Source of the DNA: CAZIGM01 sp964538675 | GTDB taxonomy: Bacteria; Bacillota; Bacilli; Tepidibacillales; Tepidibacillaceae | Reading direction: 5' to 3' | DNA: 26,954 nt | NCBI GenBank assembly: GCA_964538675.1 | Contig: CAZIGM010000027.1 | Coordinates: 1-26,954 of the forward strand | In this document: one piece after another, positions 1 to 7,142 of the stretch | Layout of the letters: every line of letters starts with the position of its first letter | Numbering within the stretch: position 1 is the stretch's first letter | The notes under the pieces: model-generated | Databases searched by the model: none | The model's input: only the letters and a program-made list of their open reading frames with translations | What the model was told of the DNA's origin: nothing | Program-made: the position numbers and the translations under genes

Positions 1-564
1 TGTATCATACAAATCATAATGATATAAAGAAAATAAAGTCTCTCTTTCATTTAATAATATAGTAAATACCAAATAACCAATAATTGTTATTTTTAGTAAT
101 GACTTAAGTAATTCAACAAGTGCTCTAAGTGAGAAAATCCTTTTCGCACCTGATATGGGATTTATCTTTTCTAGATTAAATTTTAGTGGTTCACCAGTAA
201 AAAGAAATCCAACTTGAATTAAATTTCCTGCAATAGCACCTATTAAAGCTAAAAGGAAAATAGGCGCCATTATCCATATTAAATCATAAATAATTTCTAA
301 GAATAAAGGTCGTATACTTTCATATGTTAATTCCCAAAGAAGGTACTCATTTAATATCTTATTATACAAAGAGATTATTCTATCTGCTAGAATAGAACCA
401 AAAATAAAGAACGCAATGAAAATAAGTAAAAAAATAAATGCAGATGGCAATTCATTTGTTTTTGCTACTTGTCCCTTTTCTCTGGATTCCTTTCTTTTTT
501 TAGGGGTTGCTTTTTCTGTTTTCTCACCAGCAAAATATTGCAAGTTCATATGTATTGTAGCCAT
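1..564 (-). CDS. flhB: Flagellar export gate protein FlhB, N-terminal part (cut by window edge)
   Basis: FlhB is an inner-membrane part of the flagellar type III export apparatus; its cytoplasmic domain (not in this window) controls the switch from rod/hook to filament substrates. Seen here are 188 open codons from ATG at 564 with no stop before the window edge. The N-terminus contains NLQYFAGEKTEKATPKKR followed by EKGQVAKTNELPSAF, a basic FlhB signature, then several hydrophobic segments of the four-helix membrane domain. The NPTH autocleavage site would lie beyond the left edge. The ATG sits one base after the fliR stop, with a GGGG Shine-Dalgarno-like stretch inside the fliR end; a second ATG at 549 is a possible alternative. 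Translational coupling to fliR is likely. The identity is firm; the start is moderately sure. Confidence 0.93.
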   Translation of the reverse strand, partial: MATIHMNLQYFAGEKTEKATPKKRKESREKGQVAKTNELPSAFIFLLIFIAFFIFGSILADRIISLYNKILNEYLLWELTYESIRPLFLEIIYDLIWIMAPIFLLALIGAIAGNLIQVGFLFTGEPLKFNLEKINPISGAKRIFSLRALVELLKSLLKITIIGYLVFTILLNERETLFSLYHYDLYDT

Positions 565-565
565 A

Positions 566-1348
566 TTAAGACCCCATTAAATTCATAAGATTCTTCATTG
601 CAATAATCATTTGTTCAAATACTTCCTTAAACATATAAATAAATCCCGCAGCTACGAAAAACATTATAATATAATTCAATAAAACCTTAAGTGGTAATCC
701 AACTACAAAAACATTAAGTTGTGGTACTGTTCTTGCGATAATACCAAGTGTAATATCCGATATTAACAATGTAACAACTATTGGTGCTGCTATTTTGAAA
801 GCTAGGATAAACATTTTCAAAAAAGCTGTCAGTATAAATACCATAACAGATTCACTACTTAATTGAGTTATCCAATCACCACCTATTGGTAAAATGTAAT
901 AACTAGAAATAATACCATCCAATAATAAATAGTGAATATCTAATGAAAAGAATAGTAATACGGCTATAGCATATTTGAAATTACCCAGTAAAGGAACTTG
1001 ATTTCCTGTTTGAGGATCAAATACGTTAGCCATTCCTAAACCGTTTTGTATATCTATAAATGCTCCAGCAACTTGTATACTTGAAAATATCATCTGTGTA
1101 ATCCAACCAAGAACTAGACCAATCATTGTCTCTTGAATTAATACTAAGATAAATAATCCGTTATCATTAACTAAATCTTGAGTATCAAAATTTATAAACG
1201 GAAATAATATTATTACTAAAAAAAAGTTAAATCCTATTTTATATTGTAAAGGAATAGTCCTAGAAGAAAAAATAGGTGCACTTACAAAAAAAGCTGTTAA
1301 ACGTACAAATACTAAAAGAAAAGAATAAAGATAATCTAGAGATATCAT
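566..1348 (-). CDS. fliR: Flagellar biosynthesis protein FliR
   Basis: FliR forms the FliPQR export gate with FliP and FliQ in the MS-ring centre, through which rod, hook and filament subunits leave the cell. The 260-residue product has the family's usual length and is nearly all hydrophobic helices (about six segments). It carries the conserved stretches around residues 95-120 (GAFIDIQNGLGMANVFDP) and 200-225 (GIIARTVPQLNVFVVGLPLK), both typical of FliR. The ATG at 1348 has an AGGAG ribosome-binding site at a good distance. The gene follows fliQ by nine bases and precedes flhB by one base, the standard order. Nothing looks broken or unusual. Confidence 0.96.
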   Translation of the reverse strand: MISLDYLYSFLLVFVRLTAFFVSAPIFSSRTIPLQYKIGFNFFLVIILFPFINFDTQDLVNDNGLFILVLIQETMIGLVLGWITQMIFSSIQVAGAFIDIQNGLGMANVFDPQTGNQVPLLGNFKYAIAVLLFFSLDIHYLLLDGIISSYYILPIGGDWITQLSSESVMVFILTAFLKMFILAFKIAAPIVVTLLISDITLGIIARTVPQLNVFVVGLPLKVLLNYIIMFFVAAGFIYMFKEVFEQMIIAMKNLMNLMGS

Positions 1349-1357
1349 ATTTTTCTC

Positions 1358-1630
1358 CTAATATCCAACTACTGAACTCATTTGATTAAATATATTTAGC
1401 GTAAAATCAATCATATGTGATAGAATCCAAGGGCCAAATATAATAAGAGCTAATAATACAGCAATTATTTTTGGAACGAAAGCTAATGTTTGTTCTTGAA
1501 TCTGTGTTGTAGCTTGAAAGATACTAACTAATAATCCTACAAGCAAAGCTAATCCTAACATTGGACCAGAAACTAGTAAAATAGTAAAAATTGATTGTTG
1601 AAAAAGATCTATCACATAATTTTCTGACAT
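1358..1630 (-). CDS. fliQ: Flagellar biosynthesis protein FliQ
   Basis: FliQ is the small export-gate subunit that packs around FliP/FliR. The product is 90 residues, the usual size, with two long hydrophobic helices (about residues 13-38 and 50-75) joined by the conserved loop TTQIQEQTLAFVPK, the diagnostic FliQ motif. I chose ATG at 1630 because GGGGAG lies seven bases upstream; an in-frame TTG at 1633 would add one residue but fits the ribosome-binding site less well. It sits between fliP and fliR in the canonical fliP-fliQ-fliR order with short gaps, so it is co-transcribed with them. Confidence 0.96.
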   Translation of the reverse strand: MSENYVIDLFQQSIFTILLVSGPMLGLALLVGLLVSIFQATTQIQEQTLAFVPKIIAVLLALIIFGPWILSHMIDFTLNIFNQMSSVVGY

Positions 1631-1642
1631 CAACTAACTCCC

Positions 1643-2401
1643 CTAATTAAAGCTTTCTAGTAAAGACTTTACTACTAAGTACCATCCATCTACCATAACA
1701 AATAATAAGATTTTAAAAGGTAAAGAAATCATTGAAGGAGGAAGCATCATCATACCCATTGCCATCAATGTGCTAGAAACAACCATGTCAATAACTAAAA
1801 ACGGTAAATAAATCATAAAGCCCATCTGAAAAGCAGTCTTTAATTCACTTATTGCAAATGATGGAACTAAAACCGTTAACGGTATATCATCAATACTTTC
1901 TGGTTCTTCTATTTGTGCGTAATTTAAAAACAATAATAAGTCCTTTTCTCTTGTCTGTTTAATCATAAAATTTTTAAATGGTTTAATACCTTCATCAATA
2001 GCTTCTTCTTGAGTAATTTCATTATTAAAATAAGGTTGTAATGCTTTCTCATTAACCTCAGTAAATGTAGGACCCATAACAAAAAAAGTTAAGAATAATG
2101 CTAACCCTATTAATACTTGATTTGGAGGCATTTGTTGAGTTGCCAGTGCATTTCTTATAAAGGATAATACAATAACAATTCGCGCATAACTGGTCATAAG
2201 TATTAAAATAGCTGGGGCTAATGATAATACTGTCAGTAATAATAATAATTGTAAGGTTGTAGAGACATCTTCCGGATTTTCTGAAGTGCCAATTTGCAAA
2301 TCTAACCCAGGAATTATTACATCAGCTTGTGCCACAACAGGTACACATAAGAATATAATTATAACAAATAGAATGATTATAACTTTATGTTTAATATTCA
2401 T
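1643..2401 (-). CDS. fliP: Flagellar biosynthesis protein FliP
   Basis: FliP makes up most of the export pore in the FliPQR gate. The 252-residue product starts with a cleavable-looking signal peptide (residues 1-26, ending VVAQA), as usual for FliP. It then has the family signatures: SYARIVIVLSFIRNALATQQ (about residues 71-90), the MGPTF segment, and the C-terminal helices with FQMGFMIYLPFLVIDMVVSS and MGMMMLPP. Four membrane helices follow the signal peptide. The ATG at 2401 is one base past the fliO stop, with AAAGGGA just upstream inside the end of fliO, so translation is probably coupled. The length is normal and all recognisable blocks are intact. Confidence 0.97.
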   Translation of the reverse strand: MNIKHKVIIILFVIIIFLCVPVVAQADVIIPGLDLQIGTSENPEDVSTTLQLLLLLTVLSLAPAILILMTSYARIVIVLSFIRNALATQQMPPNQVLIGLALFLTFFVMGPTFTEVNEKALQPYFNNEITQEEAIDEGIKPFKNFMIKQTREKDLLLFLNYAQIEEPESIDDIPLTVLVPSFAISELKTAFQMGFMIYLPFLVIDMVVSSTLMAMGMMMLPPSMISLPFKILLFVMVDGWYLVVKSLLESFN

Positions 2402-2402
2402 G

Positions 2403-2945
2403 TTAATCCCTTTTTTCAGTTATTTCTTTTTCCTCAAATATATTGTTTATTGAATAAATCCTCTTCTCTTTTATTTGATCAAATTTTTCAGTTAATTCAT
2501 TCTCAAACTGTTTATAATTATTTACTTTTTTATTATTTAGTTTCATGCCAAACATATTTCTTTGTTTCATATTCTCCGAATCAATAAAACTTTTTATAGC
2601 TTTTGTATCATTTTCATTTTCCAAGACTTGAATAAGATTTATATTTTCGCCAACTCCTAAAATATATATCTTGTTACCAATTTCTATTACTTGAACAGAT
2701 TTGTTTTGCCCCAATGGAAATCCACCAAAACTATTAAAAATTGAAGATCTACTATATTTATTCCTTTTCTTAATAAGCCAAAATAAATAATAAATAAGTA
2801 GTAATATTAGAACTAAATATACTATTACTTTAATTACATCAATTGTCGATATACCAACATCATTTGGTATCCCTTCTAAAGCAAAAACAGTAGAACTTGG
2901 AATTATTACTACTAATACTAAAAATATAAAAATAATTATTTTCAT
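2403..2945 (-). CDS. fliO: Flagellar biosynthesis protein FliO (FliZ in Bacillus)
   Basis: FliO helps assemble the FliP ring of the export gate. This family is poorly conserved, so the call rests on position between cheY and fliP and on architecture. There is a hydrophobic signal-like N-terminus ending near SSTVFA, a short outer segment, one membrane helix (VIVYLVLILLLIYYLFWLI) followed at once by basic residues, then a small cytoplasmic domain with GQNKSVQVIEIGNKIYILGVGENI, which matches the FliO/FliZ beta-rich core. The lysine- and glutamate-rich tail is variable. The start is uncertain: ATG at 2945 has AGGA twelve bases upstream, whereas ATG at 2957 lies directly against that AGGA. The gene almost abuts fliP. 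Confidence 0.85.
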   Translation of the reverse strand: MKIIIFIFLVLVVIIPSSTVFALEGIPNDVGISTIDVIKVIVYLVLILLLIYYLFWLIKKRNKYSRSSIFNSFGGFPLGQNKSVQVIEIGNKIYILGVGENINLIQVLENENDTKAIKSFIDSENMKQRNMFGMKLNNKKVNNYKQFENELTEKFDQIKEKRIYSINNIFEEKEITEKRD

Positions 2946-2959
2946 TATATATAACATTC

Positions 2960-3323
2960 CTAACTAAAAGCTTTTGATATTGCCTCTATAACTCGATCAG
3001 CTTGAAACGGTTTAACAATAAAGTCTTTTGCACCCGCTTGAATAGCATCTATAACCATTGCTTGTTGCCCCATCGCTGAACACATAATTATTTTAGCTTC
3101 TGGAAATTCCTTTTTTATCTGTTTAAGAGCATCAATACCATCAAGTTCTGGCATTGTAATATCCATTGTAACTAAATCTGGTTTTAATTCTTTGTATTTT
3201 TTCAACAGCTTCAGCACCGTCATTAGCTTCACCTACAACGTTATAACCATTTTTTATTAAAATTTCTTTAATCATCATTCTCATAAAAGCAGCATCATCA
3301 ACAACTAGGACAGTTTTACCCAT
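2960..3323 (-). pseudogene. cheY: Chemotaxis response regulator CheY, split by a one-base frameshift
   Basis: CheY carries the chemotaxis signal: phosphorylated by CheA, it binds FliM/FliY in the motor switch. Read from ATG at 3323 (AAAGGGG ribosome-binding site upstream) the frame gives MGKTVLVVDDAAFMRMM up to AVEK, then goes out of frame. From the next frame the rest of the protein is intact. Skipping one A in the A6 run (T6 at 3197-3202 on the given strand) restores a 120-residue CheY with the acidic pair D9/D10, phospho-acceptor D54 in LVTMDITMPE, and K104 in FIVKPF. All key residues are therefore present but in two frames. The cause may be a homopolymer sequencing error, a genuine mutation or slippage. 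It lies in the usual place between fliY and fliO. Confidence 0.9.
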
Positions 3324-3372
3324 CTTTTTTTCCCCTTTCAAATTATAAAATCATTAATTTATTAATAACATT

Positions 3373-4497
3373 TTACTGCAACCTTCTAACCCTATCAATC
3401 TGACTAATTATATCAGTTATTCTAACTCCAAAGTTCTCATCAATTACAACTACTTCACCTTTTGCAATTAATTTATTATTTGCATAAATATCTACCGGTT
3501 CACCAGCAAGTTTATCTAATTCAATAATTGACCCTGACGATAACTCTAAAATATCCTTTATCATTTTCTTTGTTCTTCCTAGCTCAACTGAGACTTGTAA
3601 AGGTATATCCATCAGTAAACCTAAATTAGAATCAAAATTCTTTGCACTTCCTTTTGATTCTAATTCAGAAAACTGTACAGATTGAACATTAATATTATTC
3701 TCATGATTATTAGGTTTACTGTCAGTACTATTATTCACTTCAGTCTTTGATTCATTAAGACTTTCAGAATCTTTACTTAGAGTCGAATTATTAACATCTT
3801 CATTGTCATTACTATCTTCTTCATTAATAATCAGATATTCAACCATTTTTTTTGCGAATGAAGTACTAATTATCTGCATAATGTTTGAATCAATTAAATT
3901 ACCTATTCTTATTTTAAATGATACTAGTAATATTACATCTTCTTTAGGAAGATTTCCATTTCCTATACCATTAACAATATCTAATACATCAACACTTGGT
4001 GGAGATATACTAACTGCTCTATTAAAAATCGCTGACATAGAAGTGGCTGATGAACCCATCATTTGATTCATTGCTTCTTGAACAGCACTAATATCCATAT
4101 CGCTTAACTCATCACTAGAAATAGTTTCTCCATTCCCTCCAAGCATTAAATCAGCAATTACCTTAGCATCATTGGATTTTATAACGAATAAATTAGTTCC
4201 GTCAAATCCATCTATATACTTAACATAAACAGCAACGTGAGGTTCAGGAAATTCATTTGATAAATTTTTTGTATATGTGGCATTTATAACTGGAGTCGTT
4301 ATTTCTACTTTTTGTCCTAATAATGCTGATAATGCAGTTGAAGCACTATCAAAAGAAATATTGCCAATTTCTCCAATGGCATCTAACTCAAAATCAGATA
4401 AATACTCACTAACTACAATTTTATTACCCTCTTCTTGCTTAGAATCATTATTCAACAAAGCATCTAATTCGTCTTGAGATAACATCTCATTACCCAA
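3373..4497 (-). CDS. fliY: Flagellar motor switch phosphatase FliY
   Basis: FliY is a C-ring protein of Bacilli and some other phyla that dephosphorylates CheY-P. Domains in order: an N-terminal CheY-P-binding segment LSQDELDALL; a CheC-like phosphatase domain with the paired motifs AIGEIGNIS and SAVQEAMNQMMGS; a long Asn/Ser/Glu-rich linker (about residues 225-285); and a C-terminal FliN/SpoA domain (LLMDIPLQVSVELGRTKK ... GEVVVIDENFGVRI). I chose TTG at 4497: AAAGGAG lies nine bases upstream and the resulting N-terminus aligns residue for residue with the remembered B. subtilis FliY. It then overlaps the fliM stop by eight bases. ATG at 4485 is the alternative; a longer frame to 4530 has no support. 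The product is 374 residues. Confidence 0.95.
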   Translation of the reverse strand: MGNEMLSQDELDALLNNDSKQEEGNKIVVSEYLSDFELDAIGEIGNISFDSASTALSALLGQKVEITTPVINATYTKNLSNEFPEPHVAVYVKYIDGFDGTNLFVIKSNDAKVIADLMLGGNGETISSDELSDMDISAVQEAMNQMMGSSATSMSAIFNRAVSISPPSVDVLDIVNGIGNGNLPKEDVILLVSFKIRIGNLIDSNIMQIISTSFAKKMVEYLIINEEDSNDNEDVNNSTLSKDSESLNESKTEVNNSTDSKPNNHENNINVQSVQFSELESKGSAKNFDSNLGLLMDIPLQVSVELGRTKKMIKDILELSSGSIIELDKLAGEPVDIYANNKLIAKGEVVVIDENFGVRITDIISQIDRVRRLQ

Positions 4498-5485
4498 AGA
4501 TATCAACTCCTTTCGTATCAATATCAACAATTTGAACTGCTATCTTACCTTTAATTGAGCCTGGTATTACACTAAATTTAGGGGTGTTATCTACAAAAGC
4601 CGTTAATGAATCATCAATATTGTTGTCTAATTTAATAACATTCCCAACCGATAATTGTAAAAGCTCAGAAACCGTAATAGTTGATTCACCTAACCCCACA
4701 GAAAAAGTTAATGGTGCATATTGAATATTCTTTTGTAAATTGCCATAACTTTCTTTTCCGGGGTCTTTTTTTTCTTGTGCAAACCAATTATGTGCAGATA
4801 ATTCCTGCAGTACAGGTTCTAATACAACGTGAGGAAGACATAAATTAATCATTCCAGTTGTATCCCCAATTTTTGTATTAAAAGAAATTACTATAACAGT
4901 TTCATTTGGTGAAACAATCTGCATAAATTGCGGATTCATTTCCATTATTTCTAGTTTTGGTGTCAAATCTATTATGTTCTCCCAAGCCATTTTAAAACTA
5001 TCTGAAGTTTTTGTAAACATACTAAGCATTATATTAATTTCAATTTCTGTTAGATTCCCTATTTTATTTGCTGATATTCCTGGTCCACCTAGAACTCTAT
5101 CCATCATAGTATAAGCTACATTTGGGTTGATTTCCAAAACCATTCTTCCCTCTAAAGGATCTGCAGAAAAAACATTTAATATAGTCATCTTCGGAATAGA
5201 TTTTATAAATTCATCATATGGAATTTGATCAACTGACACAACAGATATTTGTACAAACGTTCTTAATTGTGCTGAAAAATATGTAGTTAAAAGTCTTGCA
5301 TAATTTTCATGAATCCTAGTTAATGTACGTATTTGATCTTTAGAAAATCTTAGCGCCCTTTTAAAATCGTAAAGCTTTACTCTTCTTACATCGTCATCTT
5401 TTTTTAATTCTTCAGCATTCATTTCACCAGAGGTTAAAGCTTCTAACAGGGCATCTATTTCATTTTGAGAGAGAATTTCAGACAT
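4490..5485 (-). CDS. fliM: Flagellar motor switch protein FliM
   Basis: FliM is the C-ring middle protein that receives CheY-P and couples to FliG to set rotation direction. The 331-residue product (usual length) begins with the CheY-P-binding peptide ILSQNEIDALLEAL. The middle domain follows, with YARLLTTYFSAQLR, GRMVLEINPNVAYTMMDRVLGG and the GIxxxxGN-type loop, and then a C-terminal SpoA/FliN-like domain (LSVGNVIKLDNNIDDSLTAFVDN). The ATG at 5485 has GAGGTGAT upstream. The stop overlaps the fliY start, so the two switch subunits are probably translationally coupled. No lesions are seen. Confidence 0.97.
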   Translation of the reverse strand: MSEILSQNEIDALLEALTSGEMNAEELKKDDDVRRVKLYDFKRALRFSKDQIRTLTRIHENYARLLTTYFSAQLRTFVQISVVSVDQIPYDEFIKSIPKMTILNVFSADPLEGRMVLEINPNVAYTMMDRVLGGPGISANKIGNLTEIEINIMLSMFTKTSDSFKMAWENIIDLTPKLEIMEMNPQFMQIVSPNETVIVISFNTKIGDTTGMINLCLPHVVLEPVLQELSAHNWFAQEKKDPGKESYGNLQKNIQYAPLTFSVGLGESTITVSELLQLSVGNVIKLDNNIDDSLTAFVDNTPKFSVIPGSIKGKIAVQIVDIDTKGVDIFG

Positions 5486-5525
5486 CTATATCACCTCATC
5501 GATAATTGAAGCAAGGTACACATTA

Positions 5526-5966
5526 TTATTGATAGAATAATTGTGTAATATCAATACTAGCTACTTTTCCATCTTGTAATATATTATTTATTCTGATTAT
5601 TAGGTCTAGTTTAAATTGATTAATTAACTCTACAGAAGAAAACGATTCTATAGAATAATTTTTTAAAAATATAATTATCTCATCTTTTATTTTTGACATT
5701 TTATTTTCTGCATCTTCTAATGCAAGTCCTTCATCAGCTGTTTGTATAGTAAGGGTTAATTCTAGCACTATTACAGACGAATCTCCAAGATTTGTACTGA
5801 TTTTAGGAATATCAAAAGTTATCTCAGTAAGCTCTTGATTAGTCTCCTCAACTTCTTCGGGATTGCCCGGGAAAATATACTGATATAATACATAAGACAC
5901 TACACCTAGTAATACAATTGTGATAATTATAATTATAGATATATTTAGTAATTTATTCTTAAACAC
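5526..5966 (-). CDS. fliL: Flagellar basal body-associated protein FliL
   Basis: FliL is a single-pass membrane protein that surrounds the stator units near the basal body and affects motor output. The 146-residue product has a short basic N-terminus, one membrane helix (about residues 7-30, ISIIIIITIVLLGVVSYVLY) and a periplasm-side domain ending in IASIDITQLFYQ-like sequence, the pattern expected for FliL (VxxVxFTxFxxQ at the C-terminus). The start is GTG at 5966 with GGGGGTAG upstream. It follows flbD by 24 bases and precedes fliM by 40 bases, as in B. subtilis. The sequence is divergent, as in the family generally, but context and architecture agree. Confidence 0.92.
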   Translation of the reverse strand: MFKNKLLNISIIIIITIVLLGVVSYVLYQYIFPGNPEEVEETNQELTEITFDIPKISTNLGDSSVIVLELTLTIQTADEGLALEDAENKMSKIKDEIIIFLKNYSIESFSSVELINQFKLDLIIRINNILQDGKVASIDITQLFYQ

Positions 5967-5990
5967 TCAACTACCCCCAAAGATTTACAC

Positions 5991-6182
5991 TTATTTATTA
6001 ATAGAATGTGTTCTGTTAATAAACTTCTCAAATTGCTGTATTAGATTATCAACAGATTGCAAAACTATATATTTTTTACCATTATTTAATGTAATCACCG
6101 TATCTGGAGTTTTCTCTATTGTTTCAATCATTAATCCATTAATAACAAATTCTTTCCCGTCTAATCTATTAACTGTAATCAT
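5991..6182 (-). CDS. flbD: FlbD family flagellar protein (YlzI-like)
   Basis: This small 63-residue protein starts MITVNRLDGKEFVINGLMIE and contains TVITLNNGKKYIVLQSVD, the typical FlbD-family pattern of a short beta-rich domain found in the fla/che operons of Firmicutes and spirochaetes. It should not be confused with the unrelated Caulobacter regulator of the same name. The molecular role is not well defined; SwrD, a B. subtilis homologue, increases flagellar power. The start at 6182 has AGGAG seven to eight bases upstream. It lies between flgE and fliL, its normal place. The 70-bp gap to flgE contains a strong hairpin (listed separately). Confidence 0.9.
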   Translation of the reverse strand: MITVNRLDGKEFVINGLMIETIEKTPDTVITLNNGKKYIVLQSVDNLIQQFEKFINRTHSINK

Positions 6183-6225
6183 CGTAATATCTCCTATTAA
6201 TCTAATGATTAGTCAACTTAAAATG

Positions 6226-6246
6226 GCTGGGGGGAAATCCCCCAGC
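6226..6246 (-). terminator. GC-rich stem-loop after flgE (attenuator or processing/stability hairpin)
   Basis: A perfect 8-bp stem GCTGGGGG / CCCCCAGC with a five-base loop lies seven bases after the flgE stop and 44 bases before flbD. It is exceptional in such AT-rich DNA. In the transcribed orientation it is followed by CATTTTAAG, so the U-run is only four bases long; this suggests partial termination, attenuation or protection of an mRNA 3' end rather than full termination. Full termination would silence fliL, fliM, fliY and the export genes downstream unless another promoter exists there. The function is inferred only from structure. Confidence 0.7.
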
Positions 6247-6252
6247 ATTAAC

Positions 6253-7071
6253 TTATCGTTTTAAATTCACTATCTCTTCTAAAATTTGATCAGATGTTGT
6301 AATTATTCTTGAATTTGCTTGAAAACCTCTTTGAGCAACTATCATTTCGGTAAGCTCAGAAGTTAAATCAACGTTAGACATTTCTAGTCTTCCTGACAAT
6401 ATACTTCCTGTACCATATTCAGAACTTCTTGCCTCAACGACCTCAAGTTCTCCGTCAATATTAGCATTGAGAGTCATTTTATACATTGACCCTCCTACTT
6501 TTTCGAGACCAGCAGGGTTTTGAACTTTAACAAGACCTATTTGAGTAATTATTTCAGTCTCTCCATCGGCATCAGTAGAAATAATACTCCCGTCAGAAGA
6601 AATCTCATAAGCTACTGTTTCTTGTGGTATATTTATAGCTTCACCACCCACACCTAGAACTAAATAACCTTGTGGAGTTACTAAATTCCCTGTAGCATCT
6701 CTATTAAAATTCCCAGCTCTTGTTAAATATATAATCTCTCCATCTCCATTCGGAGAAACAGCAAAATAACCATCACCTTCAATCGCTAAATCTGTTGGAA
6801 CATTAGTTGTTTGTGTTGAACCAGGTGTATGTATGGTGTCAATTGCTGCTATACTTGTTCCTAAACCAACTTGTTGAGAGTTTCTTCCACCCTGTTCACC
6901 TTCTTCTGGCACTGTAACACCAGATAGTTTTTGATTTAATATATCTGAAAAAGTAATTCTATCAGCTTTAAATCCAGTAGTATTTACATTTGCTATATTG
7001 TTTCCAATAACATCTAATTTTGTTTGAAAACTGTTCATACCAGAAATACCTGAATACAAAGAACGTAACAT
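6253..7071 (-). CDS. flgE: Flagellar hook protein FlgE (short, FlgG-like form of Bacilli)
   Basis: The product is a rod/hook-family axial protein that polymerises outside the cell under the FlgD cap to form the hook. The N-terminus MLRSLYSGISGMNSFQTKLDVIGNNIANVNTTGFK is the conserved flagellar rod/hook signature, and the C-terminus (VDLTSELTEMIVAQRGFQANSRIITTSDQILEEIVNL) forms the partner helix. Between them is one FlgE/F/G-type domain with DLAIEGDGYFAVSP and LTRAGNFNRDATGNLVTPQGYLVLG. At 272 residues it is close to the short B. subtilis hook protein, which older annotations call FlgG; position after flgD and the hook-length gene fliK favours FlgE. The ATG at 7071 has AAGGAGG nine bases upstream. 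RNA structure flanks it on both sides. Confidence 0.93.
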   Translation of the reverse strand: MLRSLYSGISGMNSFQTKLDVIGNNIANVNTTGFKADRITFSDILNQKLSGVTVPEEGEQGGRNSQQVGLGTSIAAIDTIHTPGSTQTTNVPTDLAIEGDGYFAVSPNGDGEIIYLTRAGNFNRDATGNLVTPQGYLVLGVGGEAINIPQETVAYEISSDGSIISTDADGETEIITQIGLVKVQNPAGLEKVGGSMYKMTLNANIDGELEVVEARSSEYGTGSILSGRLEMSNVDLTSELTEMIVAQRGFQANSRIITTSDQILEEIVNLKR

Positions 7072-7090
7072 TTATTTTTTCCTCCTTATT

Positions 7091-7140
7091 CACCGTATCA
7101 GTCATTCAACGGTGTAAGGCCTCCCATATTGGGTCCAGCC
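7091..7140 (-). ncRNA. Candidate structured leader upstream of flgE
   Basis: The 71 bases between the preceding stop and flgE hold two hairpins in a row, much more GC-rich than their surroundings. Hairpin 1 (7140-7118): GGCT pairs with GGCC (one G-U), then an asymmetric internal loop, then CCC-AATAT-GGG. Hairpin 2 (7114-7091): CACCGT pairs with ACGGTG around a 12-base loop TGAATGACTGAT. The second stem ends four bases before the AAGGAGG ribosome-binding site (7087-7081). It could be a regulatory leader, a protein-binding site or a processing signal controlling hook protein synthesis. I do not recognise a known riboswitch class; the conserved core of the common c-di-GMP aptamer is not evident. 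Confidence 0.5.
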
Positions 7141-7142
7141 TC

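Noticed and set aside
3141..3232. Separate small genes for the two cheY halves
   Set aside because: The out-of-frame extensions (MKLMTVLKLLKK before the second half, and RIKTRFSYNGYY after the first) have no family match, and the two halves join into one complete CheY after a one-base correction.
4486..4530. Longer fliY reading starting at 4530
   Set aside because: It would overlap fliM by 41 bases without a ribosome-binding site; TTG at 4497 is well placed after AAAGGAG and fits the family N-terminus.
7073..7142. c-di-GMP (GEMM-I) riboswitch in the flgE leader
   Set aside because: The conserved GEMM-I core and its tandem stem arrangement are not recognisable and the region is too short; left as an unnamed structured leader.
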